64,000 bases of DNA from Deminuibacter sp966424055 (GCA_966424055.1 CBJLMB010000036.1:1-64000); one strand, 5' to 3'; shown: positions 53,201 to 61,897, counted from the stretch's first letter. Notes: generated from the sequence alone by a model not told the origin. Program-made: numbers and translations.

Positions 53201-53898
53201 ATCGCCGTAAACGGGAACAGGTGCTGGCGAAGGTTGAAATAACCGCCATGTGGTCCGTAGCTGATAAAAGGATGATGGGTAGCGAAGAGCACGATCTTGT
53301 ACCTGTTTTTATACAGCAGGTCTTCCATCCTTGTGATCACTTCATCTTTATTGGTGCAATCGCAGCCTGTATTGTTCGAAGCTTTGCCAAACGGGAACAA
53401 CCACCATTCAGAATCTGCTACAATCATCACCAGTTCATCAGCAACAGGAATTTCATAGGGCCCGGGGCATCCGCCGGGAGGCAGTAAACGCAGTAAGGAA
53501 TCGTTCAGCGCTTCCAGGTATTCTCCCTGCCTCACGATTTTTTCAAAGCCCCTTGGCCCCATTCTGTCCCAGTCATGGTTTCCCGGGATAAAATAAACCG
53601 GAACGCCCTGTTGCCGCATGGCACCGTATTGGGAAAGCAGTATCTGCTGTGTTTGTTTTTCTTCACTGCTGCCGGGCAATCCCATACCACGCGGATAGAT
53701 ATTGTCACCCAGGTATAATGCCATTGTTTTGCCAGGCAATACCTGACCGGCCGCATGCCTGATCACGGCCTGCTGGCCACTGTTGATTTCACCGGCATCA
53801 CCCATTAAAATAATACGTCTTGATACCGGGCTGTCCTGCGCGGTTACCATAAAAGGAAGTAATAATACATTCAGCAACAGAATAGCGGCCAGTTTCAT
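50281..53898 (-). CDS. Metallophosphoesterase fused to outer-membrane beta-barrel
   Basis: A 1205-residue protein. The signal peptide is 1-20 (ending MVTA). A calcineurin-like phosphoesterase (about 27-340) follows with all metal motifs: GDAGE with Asp34, GDNIYPRG with Asp65, GNHDW with Asn107 and His108, THHPF and SGHEHN. A large middle part (about 400-830) is uncharacterised. It contains AIPRDRDQVLY, which recalls kinase-like CotH sequences; this is uncertain. The end (about 850-1205) is rich in alternating strands and finishes WLPYIALNFRF, as in Omp85/BamA-TamA type surface-antigen barrels. The likely location is the outer membrane with the enzyme on one face. Which phosphoester it cleaves is unknown. 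Confidence 0.83.
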   Translation of the reverse strand: MKLAAILLLNVLLLPFMVTAQDSPVSRRIILMGDAGEINSGQQAVIRHAAGQVLPGKTMALYLGDNIYPRGMGLPGSSEEKQTQQILLSQYGAMRQQGVPVYFIPGNHDWDRMGPRGFEKIVRQGEYLEALNDSLLRLLPPGGCPGPYEIPVADELVMIVADSEWWLFPFGKASNNTGCDCTNKDEVITRMEDLLYKNRYKIVLFATHHPFISYGPHGGYFNLRQHLFPFTAINKNLYIPLPVLGSLYPVLRSVITSPEDLHHPLYKNMISRFDAALKRYPNVIHVSGHEHNLQLIQGDVLQVVSGADAKHAPVKKGKQTLFARSGHGYVIADVLASRAVRLTYYSVEKDTVLPVFSFVKPFTDVQRQEDILSRTPLPDSIKAAPYPAYDQVSKWHRTLLGENYRKEWALPATLPVLKISALPNGLVPDERGGGHQTKSLRLTDKNGKEWVLRTVQKNPAAALPEPLRQTFARDIAQDNTSAAHPYSALPVPVLAEAAGVPHANPVALYVAPDKQLGQYNKDFANTICLLEEREPYGKTINTLKLLKAVQKDNDNSVDQQSLLRARLLDVFMADWDRHFDQWRWLPQKEGGQTVYKAIPRDRDQVLYVNEGWLPYVASRKWAVPFLQGFKDRVRDVPNAFFNGHQLDDQFLNNIPYEQWMNITRQMMRNLTDTLLHTALHRMPKELDSLRHQALFTRLRNRRNDMIRVSATYFHFLNKIVDIQASDKNELIEIKDSANGQLWVAMHKISKKGKIDEALYGRLLNPAETKEVRIFTGKGRDSIVINKAQSHIRVRVVGSTDERHYLIQSASHDVDVYEGKSNAVFEGDAGAVTKHLSDDPDNLAIVQTNRYNKAIPLPVIGYNLDDGLMLGMGLRYIRQGFRKTPYSSSQQVSFGYSFATSAFKARYVGEWMKALGNADILLQADARVPDNVTNFFGRGNETPFDKMPGKNPIRFYRTRYTYITVDPMLRWRNASGKASITLGPSLQQYAFDSADNKGRFINEVARIGSYDSSTIHQSKTHLGLTAGYVLDTRNNQLLPAWGVYIHISARAYAGLTSMAKSYAQLVPELAFYKSVNARSTIVLANRTGGGITLGKTTFYQSLFLGGQDNLLGFRQYRFAGDHLLYNNLELRVKLTDFASYLFPGQIGLLGFYDVGRVWQQQDHSDKWHNGIGGGLYISPAQLAVVRITAGYSAEGWLPYIALNFRF

Positions 53899-53923
53899 AA
53901 AACAGTTATATACTTAAACTGGC

Positions 53924-53955
53924 CAAAAGATACTCATCCTGCCGGTGTAAACCAA
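53924..53955 (-). promoter_or_regulatory. Possible Bacteroidota-type promoter of the phosphoesterase gene
   Basis: On the minus strand a TTG (53955-53953) is followed 20 bases later by TATCTTTTG (53932-53924), one base longer than the TAnnTTTG consensus. This would give a 5' leader of about 20 bases. Confidence 0.3.
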
Positions 53956-53960
53956 CTTGA

Positions 53961-54000
53961 AAAAGAGTGGGGGCATTCCTGGAGAGTACCCCACTCTTTT
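53961..54000 (-). terminator. Terminator overlapping the GH3 stop codon
   Basis: A perfect 12 bp stem (53961-53972 with 53989-54000) with AGAGTGGGG/CCCCACTCT arms, followed by T residues on the minus strand. It overlaps the stop of the GH3 gene. The arms match the hairpins at 49035-49342, so it belongs to the same repeat family. Confidence 0.8.
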
Positions 54001-56419
54001 AATCTGTAATAGTAAACGACTGTTTCAACCGGATATCTTTAGACGAGCTGCCGACCATTACCTCAAAGCTGCCGGGCTCAACCGTCCAGTTATTGTTTTT
54101 ATCCAGTAATGCCAGGTCATCGGGCTGCAGCGTGAAATGCAGGGTTTTTGTTTCTCCCGGTGCCAGTGTAATGCGTTCAAACCCGCGTAGATCGTATTCG
54201 TACGTAGTTACACTGCTCACATCATCTTTCAGGTACAGCTGCACCACTTCATCGCCTTTCTGTTTGCCGCTGTTGGTTACATCAACCGATACCTCGATAT
54301 TACCGGCGGCATGCTGCTCTTTTGGTGTTACCACCAGGTTGCTGTAGGTGAAAGCAGTATAGCTCAGGCCATAGCCGAAAGGATAAAGCGCCCCTACCAC
54401 ACTGGTTTTGCCATAACCATTGGGTCCATCCCCCGGCTGACCGGCATGTGAGGCAGGTTTATAAGGAAAATTGAGCTCAATCTGCCCCAGTGTTTTGGGA
54501 AAAGTAAATGCCAGCCGGCCGCCGGGATTATAAGCACCGAATAAAGTTTCAGCGATCGCGGTTCCGCCTGAGGGCCCGGGAAACCAGGCTTCCAGTATGG
54601 CGGGCAGGTAACGGTTTTCCCAGTTAATGGTCGGCGGCTGGCCGTTGATCATCACCATCACCACCGGTTTGCCGGTTGCCTGCAATGCCTGCAATAACTG
54701 CAATTGCCTGCCCGGCAGGCCAAGCCCTGTGCGGGATAGACTTTCACCCACCCGTTTTTCATCTTCACCCACCACGGCAATGATCACATCGGCCGATGCT
54801 GCTTTGGTTACAGCTTCATGAATAACATCCTCTTCTTCTTTTGTCAATGGTGTGGGAATGATCTCGCTTTCGGGCCAGGTAGCATCAACAATATCGCAAC
54901 CTTTGGCATACTGCACTGTGGCTGTATTGCCAAGGTATGTACGGATACCATCCAGTACAGAAACCATGGCATTGTTCGATGGCCCGTAACGGCTGGTAGC
55001 GTATCCTGTTGCAGCCGCCAGCGGACCTGTTACCAGGATGTTTTTTGTTTTTTGTGCATCCAGTGGCAGCAATGCATTTTCATTTTTCAGCAATACCAGC
55101 GATTCACGGTTCAACTGCAATGCTACTGCATCACTGGCTTTGGTATGCACAGCTGTGTCTGCTGCTTTGGTATTGGCTACATAAGGATGATCAAACAGTC
55201 CCAGCCTGAATTTTACACGCAGCACTTCGGCCACACGCTGGTTAAGGGTTTGCATAGATACACGCCCTTCTTTTACCAGCTCGCGCAGCGGAACAATAAA
55301 TGTTTCGGGTTTGGTGAAATTAGTGCGCACATTCATGCCCGCTTCCAGCGCCATTTTCACGGCGCCTTTATAATCTGCCGCCACATGGTGTTTGGTGAAC
55401 AGGTATTCCAGTGCATCACTGTCAGAAACCACATAACCTTTAAAACCGAATTTCTGCCGCAGCAACTGGGTAAGAAAATAATAGCTGCCGGTGACGGGCT
55501 CACCATCCCAGTCGTTATAACTGCTCATCACCCCCATGGGTGCGGCATCCTGTATCACCTTCTTAAAAGGATATAAATACAACTGGAACATCTCCCTTGG
55601 GGCCACATGCGGGTCGGTGCGGGCATTGCCATCGCGCCCACCTTTGGGCATGCTGTACACTGCATAATGTTTTAAGGTGGCAGCAACACCCTGTTCCTGT
55701 ATGCCCAGCGCCATTTGTGTGCCCAGTGCTGCAATCAGGTGCGGGTTTTCACTATAGCATTCCACCACCCTGCCCCAGCGCGGGTCGCGGGCCACATCCA
55801 GGATGGGTGCATATACATTGGTATAACCCAATGCTTTGGCCTCCCTGCCCACAATATCACCGGCCTGCCTTACCAGCGCTTTGTTCCAGGTGGCGCCTAT
55901 ACTCACAGGCGCCGGCAAGGGTGTGGCTTTTTCATGGCAAAGCCCATGAATGCCTTCATTGGTAAAATCAACCGGTATACCCAGCCTTGTTTCTTCCACA
56001 AACCAGCGTTGTACCGTATTGATGGCTTCAGCATGCTTACTGAAGGGATAAGAGAAGGTTGTTTTGGCTTTTGCGTTGTTGGCAACACTGTTCAGCTCTT
56101 CATCGATATTGGCAATACCATCTTTCCATATTTCATTTTTCCAGCCGGCAGTGGGCATCTCATCCTTCAGCACACGGCCATAGCCATATAGTGTAGCCAG
56201 CTGGCAGGTTTTTTCTTCTATGGTCATCCGGGAAAGCAGGTCGGCAACTCTTTTTTCTACCGTCTCATGTGGGTCTTCAAACACATCCATATGGCTATTC
56301 TTATTAAAATCAATCCAGCCGGTATGGTAAATACTGTTGTTTTTCTGTGCACCGGATAACAACGGCAACAGCAGGCAAACGGCTGCTTTCATACAGGGCA
56401 ATAATCGTTGCAGAACCAT
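53999..56419 (-). CDS. GH3 family beta-glucosidase, exported
   Basis: The frame opens further upstream (56464), but a start at 56419 gives a clean signal peptide (MVLQRLLPCMKAAVCLLLPLLSGAQ); a start at 56392 is also possible. The product is about 806 residues. The N-terminal TIM-barrel domain has GIHGLCHE, KHYAVY and the nucleophile Asp in GYVVSDSDAL (about residue 333). The alpha/beta sandwich domain includes KNENALLPLDA and the region GEDEKRVGESLSRTGL. A C-terminal FN3-like domain follows (about 695-800). This is the BglX-type architecture cleaving terminal beta-linked glucose or related sugars from oligosaccharides, probably in the periplasm. It stands alone and is not next to a SusC/SusD pair. 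Confidence 0.92.
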   Translation of the reverse strand: MVLQRLLPCMKAAVCLLLPLLSGAQKNNSIYHTGWIDFNKNSHMDVFEDPHETVEKRVADLLSRMTIEEKTCQLATLYGYGRVLKDEMPTAGWKNEIWKDGIANIDEELNSVANNAKAKTTFSYPFSKHAEAINTVQRWFVEETRLGIPVDFTNEGIHGLCHEKATPLPAPVSIGATWNKALVRQAGDIVGREAKALGYTNVYAPILDVARDPRWGRVVECYSENPHLIAALGTQMALGIQEQGVAATLKHYAVYSMPKGGRDGNARTDPHVAPREMFQLYLYPFKKVIQDAAPMGVMSSYNDWDGEPVTGSYYFLTQLLRQKFGFKGYVVSDSDALEYLFTKHHVAADYKGAVKMALEAGMNVRTNFTKPETFIVPLRELVKEGRVSMQTLNQRVAEVLRVKFRLGLFDHPYVANTKAADTAVHTKASDAVALQLNRESLVLLKNENALLPLDAQKTKNILVTGPLAAATGYATSRYGPSNNAMVSVLDGIRTYLGNTATVQYAKGCDIVDATWPESEIIPTPLTKEEEDVIHEAVTKAASADVIIAVVGEDEKRVGESLSRTGLGLPGRQLQLLQALQATGKPVVMVMINGQPPTINWENRYLPAILEAWFPGPSGGTAIAETLFGAYNPGGRLAFTFPKTLGQIELNFPYKPASHAGQPGDGPNGYGKTSVVGALYPFGYGLSYTAFTYSNLVVTPKEQHAAGNIEVSVDVTNSGKQKGDEVVQLYLKDDVSSVTTYEYDLRGFERITLAPGETKTLHFTLQPDDLALLDKNNNWTVEPGSFEVMVGSSSKDIRLKQSFTITD

Positions 56420-56613
56420 GTGTTGTAAACTTTTAAAAACAAAAAATAATAATTGCTCAGCCATTCAAATATCGGCAAGCAGGCTGATTCGGCCGGTTGT
56501 TTTTATGCATGCAGGTTAGCCAATCATTCATGTTGATTGGCATAAACAGGTGATCGTAGTATGATTAAAAGAGGAAAATACAGCAGGTTCCGGCAAATTA
56601 TTTCTAAGTGTGG

Positions 56614-56838
56614 TTAGAGCAGCTGTTCTATTTCATCGGGGTTGATGCAGATAACCGTATGCGCATCTTCATGAATGGCCAGTTTTACCAGGTATTTATC
56701 TACATAGCCGCCATATTCATCGCGCACTTTTACCTTATCCAGTATTTCCGCCTGGTATTTTCCGCTCAGCTCTACTGTATCGCCGGATATTTCAACAATA
56801 AAGGGTTCCAGTTGAATAAGAACAATCTTGCCGATCAT
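56614..56838 (-). CDS. Hypothetical small acidic protein (74 aa)
   Basis: I do not recognise this 74-residue protein. It is mixed alpha/beta with several predicted strands (IVLIQLEPFIVEISG, VELSGKYQAEIL) and an acidic C-terminus (ICINPDEIEQLL). There is no signal or membrane segment. It has an ATG start and a codon use like its neighbours. It lies alone between the GH3 gene and the HTH gene. Confidence 0.6.
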   Translation of the reverse strand: MIGKIVLIQLEPFIVEISGDTVELSGKYQAEILDKVKVRDEYGGYVDKYLVKLAIHEDAHTVICINPDEIEQLL

Positions 56839-56990
56839 TTTTTAAGGGTGAAAGTAAGAAAAATGCCATCGAAAAAAAATCAGCAGATCAGCTGATAACA
56901 ATTATATTCCGCGGTGTTCCCATGAAAAAATTTACCTTCCTGTCATTGTATAAACAGGGCCATATTTTGCGGCTGTACATTTGTTACGGT

Positions 56991-57365
56991 TTATTTTCTT
57001 TTAGCAAGACGTTTTTCCAGTAAAGCAATGATCTTGTCTTTATCAGCATTGGACTGTTGCAATACAGTGATCTGTTCTTTCAGCAAGGCGATGATATCAT
57101 CTTTTGTCTGGTAAGCTGGTGTATCCTCTTTCAATTCATGCGGGTGGCCGCTGCGCAGCATATGGCCTTCGCCGGTGATCAGCCACAGCAGGTTTAGATC
57201 GGGGCAGTGATGGTGGATCTTCTCCAGTATTTCAGATCCGATGGTCCCTTTCCCGCTCATCTGTTTATTCAGGTAGCCATTTGAAATACCGCATGCATGT
57301 TCAAAGGCATAGGCGGTGCACTTTTTATGGTGCAGGTACTGGTATAAGCGGTCAATTAAACGCAA
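56991..57365 (-). CDS. Phage-repressor-like HTH protein with coiled-coil tail
   Basis: A 124-residue protein. Residues 1-70 form an XRE/CI-type helix-turn-helix of the kind found in Bacteroidota phage-like repressors (AFEHACGISNGYLNKQMSGKGTIGSEILEKI, then LLWLITGEGHML). Residues 86-120 form a coiled coil rich in Lys, Ile and Leu (DDIIALLKEQITVLQQSNADKDKIIALLEKR). The start appears to be TTG at 57365 since no ATG is in frame upstream. It is divergent from the HEPN gene with a 276 bp gap and may control itself or that gene, but no operator was identified. Confidence 0.75.
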   Translation of the reverse strand: MRLIDRLYQYLHHKKCTAYAFEHACGISNGYLNKQMSGKGTIGSEILEKIHHHCPDLNLLWLITGEGHMLRSGHPHELKEDTPAYQTKDDIIALLKEQITVLQQSNADKDKIIALLEKRLAKRK

Positions 57366-57641
57366 GCAAATGAAAGTATTAGAAAAAATTCGCTAAAAAT
57401 TTTGGTATTCATAGAAAAATGCCTAATATCGTTGTAGAAAAAGGCTATAGCCCGAATATACTTATTTCGTACGATTTACAGGCTTTCCCGGTTTGTTCTA
57501 ACCATTTATTAAACTCAGGTCTGCTTATTATTCCGCAAGGAATTGTTACGGGAAAGATAATCATCCTTTAAAACCTTGCCCCGATGCGGGACGCTGCATC
57601 AGGCTGCAGGGAATATGATTGCTTAACCTTATACTGATCTT

Positions 57642-58487
57642 ATGGAATATACCAACTTACCTCCTGATACAGATGAACCGGTTGTTCAACACCTGATATC
57701 CATTATTGTCCAGGCCATCGCGCCGGAAAAAATATTCCTGGTGAGTAAATATGCCGAATGCATTTTTACCGAGCATATTTGTAATACGCCCCATCATCCT
57801 TTTCTGCAAGACATCAGTTATGAGCTGGCTGTAGTGGCAGCCGCCGGTGAAAAGCGTACAGAAGCAGAACTGCAGGATATCATTGAAAACCGCTGCCAGG
57901 CCACTGCACCGGTAACCGCGCTGATATTTCCCGAACCCAAGTTCAGGCAGCTGATGGAAGCCGGGCATCCTTATATCCAAAAACTGCTAACCAAAGCAGG
58001 GCTATTGCACGATGCAGGCAATATACCATTGCATATGCCACCCGGCCCTGGTAGTTATACCCATGCCGGCAGGAAGGATGAGCTGCAGCAGCGGCTGAAA
58101 TTTGCCCGCTCCTGCCAGGAAGGGGTTTCTTTTTACCTGAACCTGCACCAGCTGACCATGGCGGCATTCCTGCTGCATCAGGCAGCCGAGCATTTATACA
58201 CAGCCATGCTGTTTGCAGCAACCGGTTACCGCTTGCAAACCCATAACCTGGATAAACTACTACGCAGTACACGGTGTTTTTCCATCGAGCTTATCCTGCT
58301 TTTTCCCAGGAACACACCAGAAGAAGCGCACCTGTTCCAGCTGCTGCAAAAAGCTTATGTCGATGCCCGGTATAAGGCAGATTACCATATCACCGAACCG
58401 GAATTACAGGTACTTGCCGGCCGGGTAGCCAAAATGATGAATATTGTGCAGGAAGAATGCAACAGCCGGCTGGAAACAATAACCTGA
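57642..58487 (+). CDS. HEPN domain protein with degenerate nucleotidyltransferase domain
   Basis: A 281-residue protein with two parts. Residues 10-100 follow a minimal nucleotidyltransferase (MNT) pattern (KIFLVSKYA at 30-38), but the GS motif is VSK and the catalytic DxD is replaced by ELAVVAA (61-67), so it should be catalytically dead. Residues 145-275 are a HEPN domain: FLLHQAAEHLYTAMLF, HNLDKLL and the RNase-type R-x5-H motif Arg243/His249 (RYKADYH). HEPN and MNT domains usually form a toxin-antitoxin pair; here they are fused in one chain. The RNase motif is present, so an RNA-cleaving or RNA-binding role is possible. Confidence 0.72.
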   Translation: MEYTNLPPDTDEPVVQHLISIIVQAIAPEKIFLVSKYAECIFTEHICNTPHHPFLQDISYELAVVAAAGEKRTEAELQDIIENRCQATAPVTALIFPEPKFRQLMEAGHPYIQKLLTKAGLLHDAGNIPLHMPPGPGSYTHAGRKDELQQRLKFARSCQEGVSFYLNLHQLTMAAFLLHQAAEHLYTAMLFAATGYRLQTHNLDKLLRSTRCFSIELILLFPRNTPEEAHLFQLLQKAYVDARYKADYHITEPELQVLAGRVAKMMNIVQEECNSRLETIT

Positions 58488-58615
58488 TCAGTATCAACTG
58501 CCGGTTAAATACTGTTAGCCAGGCAATGCATAGTTTATCCACCCTGCCCTGCTGTCCCTGATTATTTCTTTATTATTGCCGGCGTTTTGTATTATTCCCG
58601 GCGATGTAGCAGAGA

Positions 58616-58658
58616 AATTCCGTATGCGCTATGCTGTTGAAGCATGCGATACGGGATT
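58616..58658 (+). repeat. Long stem-loop upstream of the SNF2 gene
   Basis: AATTCCGTAT (58616-58625) pairs with ATACGGGATT (58649-58658, one G-U), and an inner stem ATGCT/AGCAT (58631-58635 with 58641-58645) closes a 5-base loop. It lies 32 bp before the SNF2 start; there is no T run, so it is more likely a leader structure than a terminator. Confidence 0.5.
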
Positions 58659-58689
58659 GTATCCGGCCGCTAAAAAATAGCATTAACGG

Positions 58690-61629
58690 ATGAAAGAGAC
58701 AGATAAAAGCAAACCACAAAAAACCATTATACTGCCGGCCACAACGGCAAAAGAAAAAGGGAAGGGCAAACAAACTATTACCCCTGCATTACTGATTAAC
58801 CTGGATAAAAAAAAGCAGGGCGATTTTGAAGTATCCGGGCTGCTGGTAATAGAGCTCAATGGCAGCCGTAATTACCGGGTGTTTCCGCTGGTGGGTGATA
58901 TTTCTTTATCAGAGTTCAAAGCCCTGCCCATTGAACTGCGCAGGATCATTTTTTCTTTAACTGAAGCACAAACCAGTGCGCAGCGGGAATGGCTGAAGGA
59001 ACAATACCAGCTGAAAAAACCGGCAGGCATCCCCCTGGATGAATACTTGCAAAAAGGCCTGCAATCGTACCGGTACAGTGTTTTTCAACAACTGCGGCCT
59101 TTTGCCTCTTTTATTAAGTGGTATTACCAGGGTGTAGATGAGCTGCTGCTGACGGCCACCGTGATCAAGCCGGCAGCGATCAGCAGTTTTTCGCCAGCCC
59201 TTTCTTTTGAACTGGTACGTACACCCAATGGTATATTACGGCTGCTGGCACTGGTACAAATCAACGGACAGCATTTCCCGGTAACGGAATTTGCCCGCTA
59301 CGATTTTCTGCTGCGGAGCAGGGGTGAGTTTTTTGTGCTTGCATTGAAGGATGCGCAAACACTTGAACGCTTTCCCGAAGCTTTTACCGATATACCGGCA
59401 GGCAGGGAAAAAACTTTCCTCGAAACGGTTGTTCAGCCGCTGGCGCAGGATTATCCGGTTAACCAGGATATACTGATGCAACAGGAAACCATTGATGTAC
59501 CACCGCAGGCCAGGGTGCATTTGAGCGAACTGAACAGTAGCTTCCTGATGATCAGCATCCGCTGGCAGTACGGTGAGTTTGAACTGGATGATAACAACGA
59601 CACAGTTACACAGATAAGATCGGGCAGTGTTCAGTTCAATATTCAAAGACATAGTGTAACCGAAGAAGAAATAAGGCTGTTCATCCGCTCATTGCATGCA
59701 CGTTTTGCACAGCAGCGTAACGGTTATTTTTACCTGTCGTTCACCGAAGCAGAGAAAAGCCAGTGGTTTGTAAAATTTTACCGTAAACTGATCGATCGCA
59801 ATATTCCTGTTTACGGCATGAACCAACTAAAGCATTTCCGTTACAATACCCATGTACCGGTGTTAACCATCCAGCATGACGGCAATGGTATCGACTGGTT
59901 CGATCTTCGCGTGGAAATCAGCTATGGCGATCAGAAAATAAGTCTGGCCGATATACAGAAAGCACTGCAGAATAAACAGCCCTACCTGCTGTTGAAAGAT
60001 GGTACCCTGGGTATGATACCCGAAGAGTGGTACCAAAAATATGGGCTGCTTTTAAAGCTGGGCAATGTGCAGAAAGACAAGCTGCGCCTGTCTAAACTGC
60101 ACTGGACGCTTACACAGGATCTGGCTGAAGGCAATGCCCTTACCCGGCAGGTGATCACGCCAGATTATGTGGCCAGATGGGAGCAATTGCAACAGAACGG
60201 GCATGACCTGTTCAAGGTACCACCAGCCATACAGGCCACCCTGCGCGATTACCAGAAAGCCGGTTTTGAATGGATGTGCCTGCTGGATGAAATGCAGTGG
60301 GGCGGCTGCCTGGCTGATGATATGGGACTGGGCAAAACTTTGCAAACCATCAGTTTCCTGCATTATCAAACAGAGAAAAACCCGGATGAAACACATCTTG
60401 TTATTTGCCCCACATCGTTATTGTACAACTGGGAAAGCGAGCTGAAAAAGTTTTCTCCTGATATGCGTTATCTTATTTATCATGGTGCATCCCGCAGCTT
60501 TGATGAAGCTGCCTGGAAAGCTGCTTCTGTCATCATTACCAGCTATGGTGCGGTACGCAACGACCTGGAGCAGTTCATGGCTTTCCATTTTGGATATATT
60601 GTTTGCGATGAAAGCCAGGTGATCAAAAATGCAGGATCGCAGGTTGCGAAAGCAGTACTGCAGCTGCAATCGCGTAACCGGATTATTTTAAGCGGTACAC
60701 CTATTCAAAACAATACATTCGATTTATATACGCAGATGCAGTTTATCAATCCGGGTTTATTGGGCAACAAGGAATTTTTTAAATCAGAATTTGCGCTGCC
60801 TATCGATAAAAACGGCGACCAGGATAAGGCGGCACGCCTGCGGAAAATGATCTATCCTTTTCTGCTGAGAAGGACCAAGGAACAGGTGGCCAAAGACCTG
60901 CCCGCCAAAACTGAAATCACCCTCTGGTGCGAAATGGAAGAGGAGCAACGTAAAATGTATGATGCACTGAAAAATCATTACCGCACCAGCCTGCTCGACA
61001 GAATTGAAAAGGAAGGTATGGGATCCAGCGCTGTATACATCCTGGAAGGCTTAACCAAGCTGCGCCAGGTATGCAATGCCCCACAGCTGCTGAAAGATGA
61101 GCGTTACAGCACAACCGCCTCAGTAAAACTGAAAGAGCTGATGGAGGAAATAAAAGAGAATGTGGGCGCACACAAGGTGCTGGTTTTTTCACAGTTTACC
61201 GGTATGCTGCAGCTGATAGCAGAGGAAATGGAAAAAGAAAACATCCACTTTTTTTACCTCGATGGCAGCACCAAGGCAACAGAAAGACAAATACTGGTAC
61301 AACGTTTCCAGGAAGAAAAAGAAGTGCAGGTATTTCTTATCAGCCTGAAAGCCGGCGGCGTTGGCTTAACGCTTACAGCCGCAGATTATGTTTACCTGGT
61401 TGATCCCTGGTGGAACCCTGCAGCGGAGCAGCAGGCCATCGACCGCGCCCACCGTATTGGACAGCAGCAAAAGGTTTTTGCTTATAAAATGATCTGCCGC
61501 GATAGTGTGGAAGAAAAGATACTGGCCCTGCAGCAACGCAAAAAAGCACTTGCCGCAGATTTGATCAGTGAGGAAAACGGGTTTGTGAAATCGTTGTCGA
61601 CAGCGGATGTGGCGTTCTTATTCAGTTAA
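58690..61629 (+). CDS. SNF2-family DNA-dependent ATPase/helicase-like protein
   Basis: A 979-residue Snf2/Rad54-type ATPase. The N-terminal ~500 residues carry no SWIM zinc finger and no domain I can name. The motor starts around residue 520: motif I DDMGLGKT (about 542-549), DESQ in place of DEAH (about 640), ILSGTPIQNN, then the C-terminal lobe with VFSQFTGM, FYLDGSTKATERQ, KAGGVGLTLTAADYVYLVDPWWNPAAEQQAIDRAHRIGQ. These proteins move along double-stranded DNA and remodel protein-DNA complexes. The ATG follows the stem-loop. No partner gene (restriction or defence) is directly adjacent except the HEPN gene upstream. Confidence 0.9.
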   Translation: MKETDKSKPQKTIILPATTAKEKGKGKQTITPALLINLDKKKQGDFEVSGLLVIELNGSRNYRVFPLVGDISLSEFKALPIELRRIIFSLTEAQTSAQREWLKEQYQLKKPAGIPLDEYLQKGLQSYRYSVFQQLRPFASFIKWYYQGVDELLLTATVIKPAAISSFSPALSFELVRTPNGILRLLALVQINGQHFPVTEFARYDFLLRSRGEFFVLALKDAQTLERFPEAFTDIPAGREKTFLETVVQPLAQDYPVNQDILMQQETIDVPPQARVHLSELNSSFLMISIRWQYGEFELDDNNDTVTQIRSGSVQFNIQRHSVTEEEIRLFIRSLHARFAQQRNGYFYLSFTEAEKSQWFVKFYRKLIDRNIPVYGMNQLKHFRYNTHVPVLTIQHDGNGIDWFDLRVEISYGDQKISLADIQKALQNKQPYLLLKDGTLGMIPEEWYQKYGLLLKLGNVQKDKLRLSKLHWTLTQDLAEGNALTRQVITPDYVARWEQLQQNGHDLFKVPPAIQATLRDYQKAGFEWMCLLDEMQWGGCLADDMGLGKTLQTISFLHYQTEKNPDETHLVICPTSLLYNWESELKKFSPDMRYLIYHGASRSFDEAAWKAASVIITSYGAVRNDLEQFMAFHFGYIVCDESQVIKNAGSQVAKAVLQLQSRNRIILSGTPIQNNTFDLYTQMQFINPGLLGNKEFFKSEFALPIDKNGDQDKAARLRKMIYPFLLRRTKEQVAKDLPAKTEITLWCEMEEEQRKMYDALKNHYRTSLLDRIEKEGMGSSAVYILEGLTKLRQVCNAPQLLKDERYSTTASVKLKELMEEIKENVGAHKVLVFSQFTGMLQLIAEEMEKENIHFFYLDGSTKATERQILVQRFQEEKEVQVFLISLKAGGVGLTLTAADYVYLVDPWWNPAAEQQAIDRAHRIGQQQKVFAYKMICRDSVEEKILALQQRKKALAADLISEENGFVKSLSTADVAFLFS

Positions 61630-61874
61630 CGTGGTTTCTTGCAGAATAGCTGGTTTCTCGCGGAACACGCGGAAAGCGCGGAAAATTTATGGGCCATCCA
61701 ATGGCGGCTATGAGCTGCAAGCCCCAAGCTTTGAGAAAGAGCGCGACAGATTACCTAAAGTGGATGTCCCGACTGCGGACTGTCATGCGGGCTATGAGCT
61801 GCAAGCCATCAGCTTTGAGAAAGAACGCGACAGATTACCTAAAGTGTGATGTCCCGACTGCGGACTGCCAACCG
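61630..61874 (+). repeat. Tandem 84 bp repeat and low-complexity tail after SNF2
   Basis: Positions 61706-61789 and 61790-61874 are near-identical copies of an 84 bp unit (starting ggctatgagctgcaagcc, ending gtcccgactgcggactg); the second has a 1-base insertion. The preceding 60 bp carry cgcggaa/cgcggaaag words. The unit length is a multiple of three, but the frame lacks a start and is broken by the insertion, so it is judged non-coding. Confidence 0.8.
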
Positions 61875-61897
61875 CCGACTGAGAACCGCCAATGATC

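Noticed and set aside
61607..61849. Open frame across the 84 bp repeats
   Set aside because: It begins inside the SNF2 gene in another frame, has only repeat content, and the second copy carries a frameshifting insertion.
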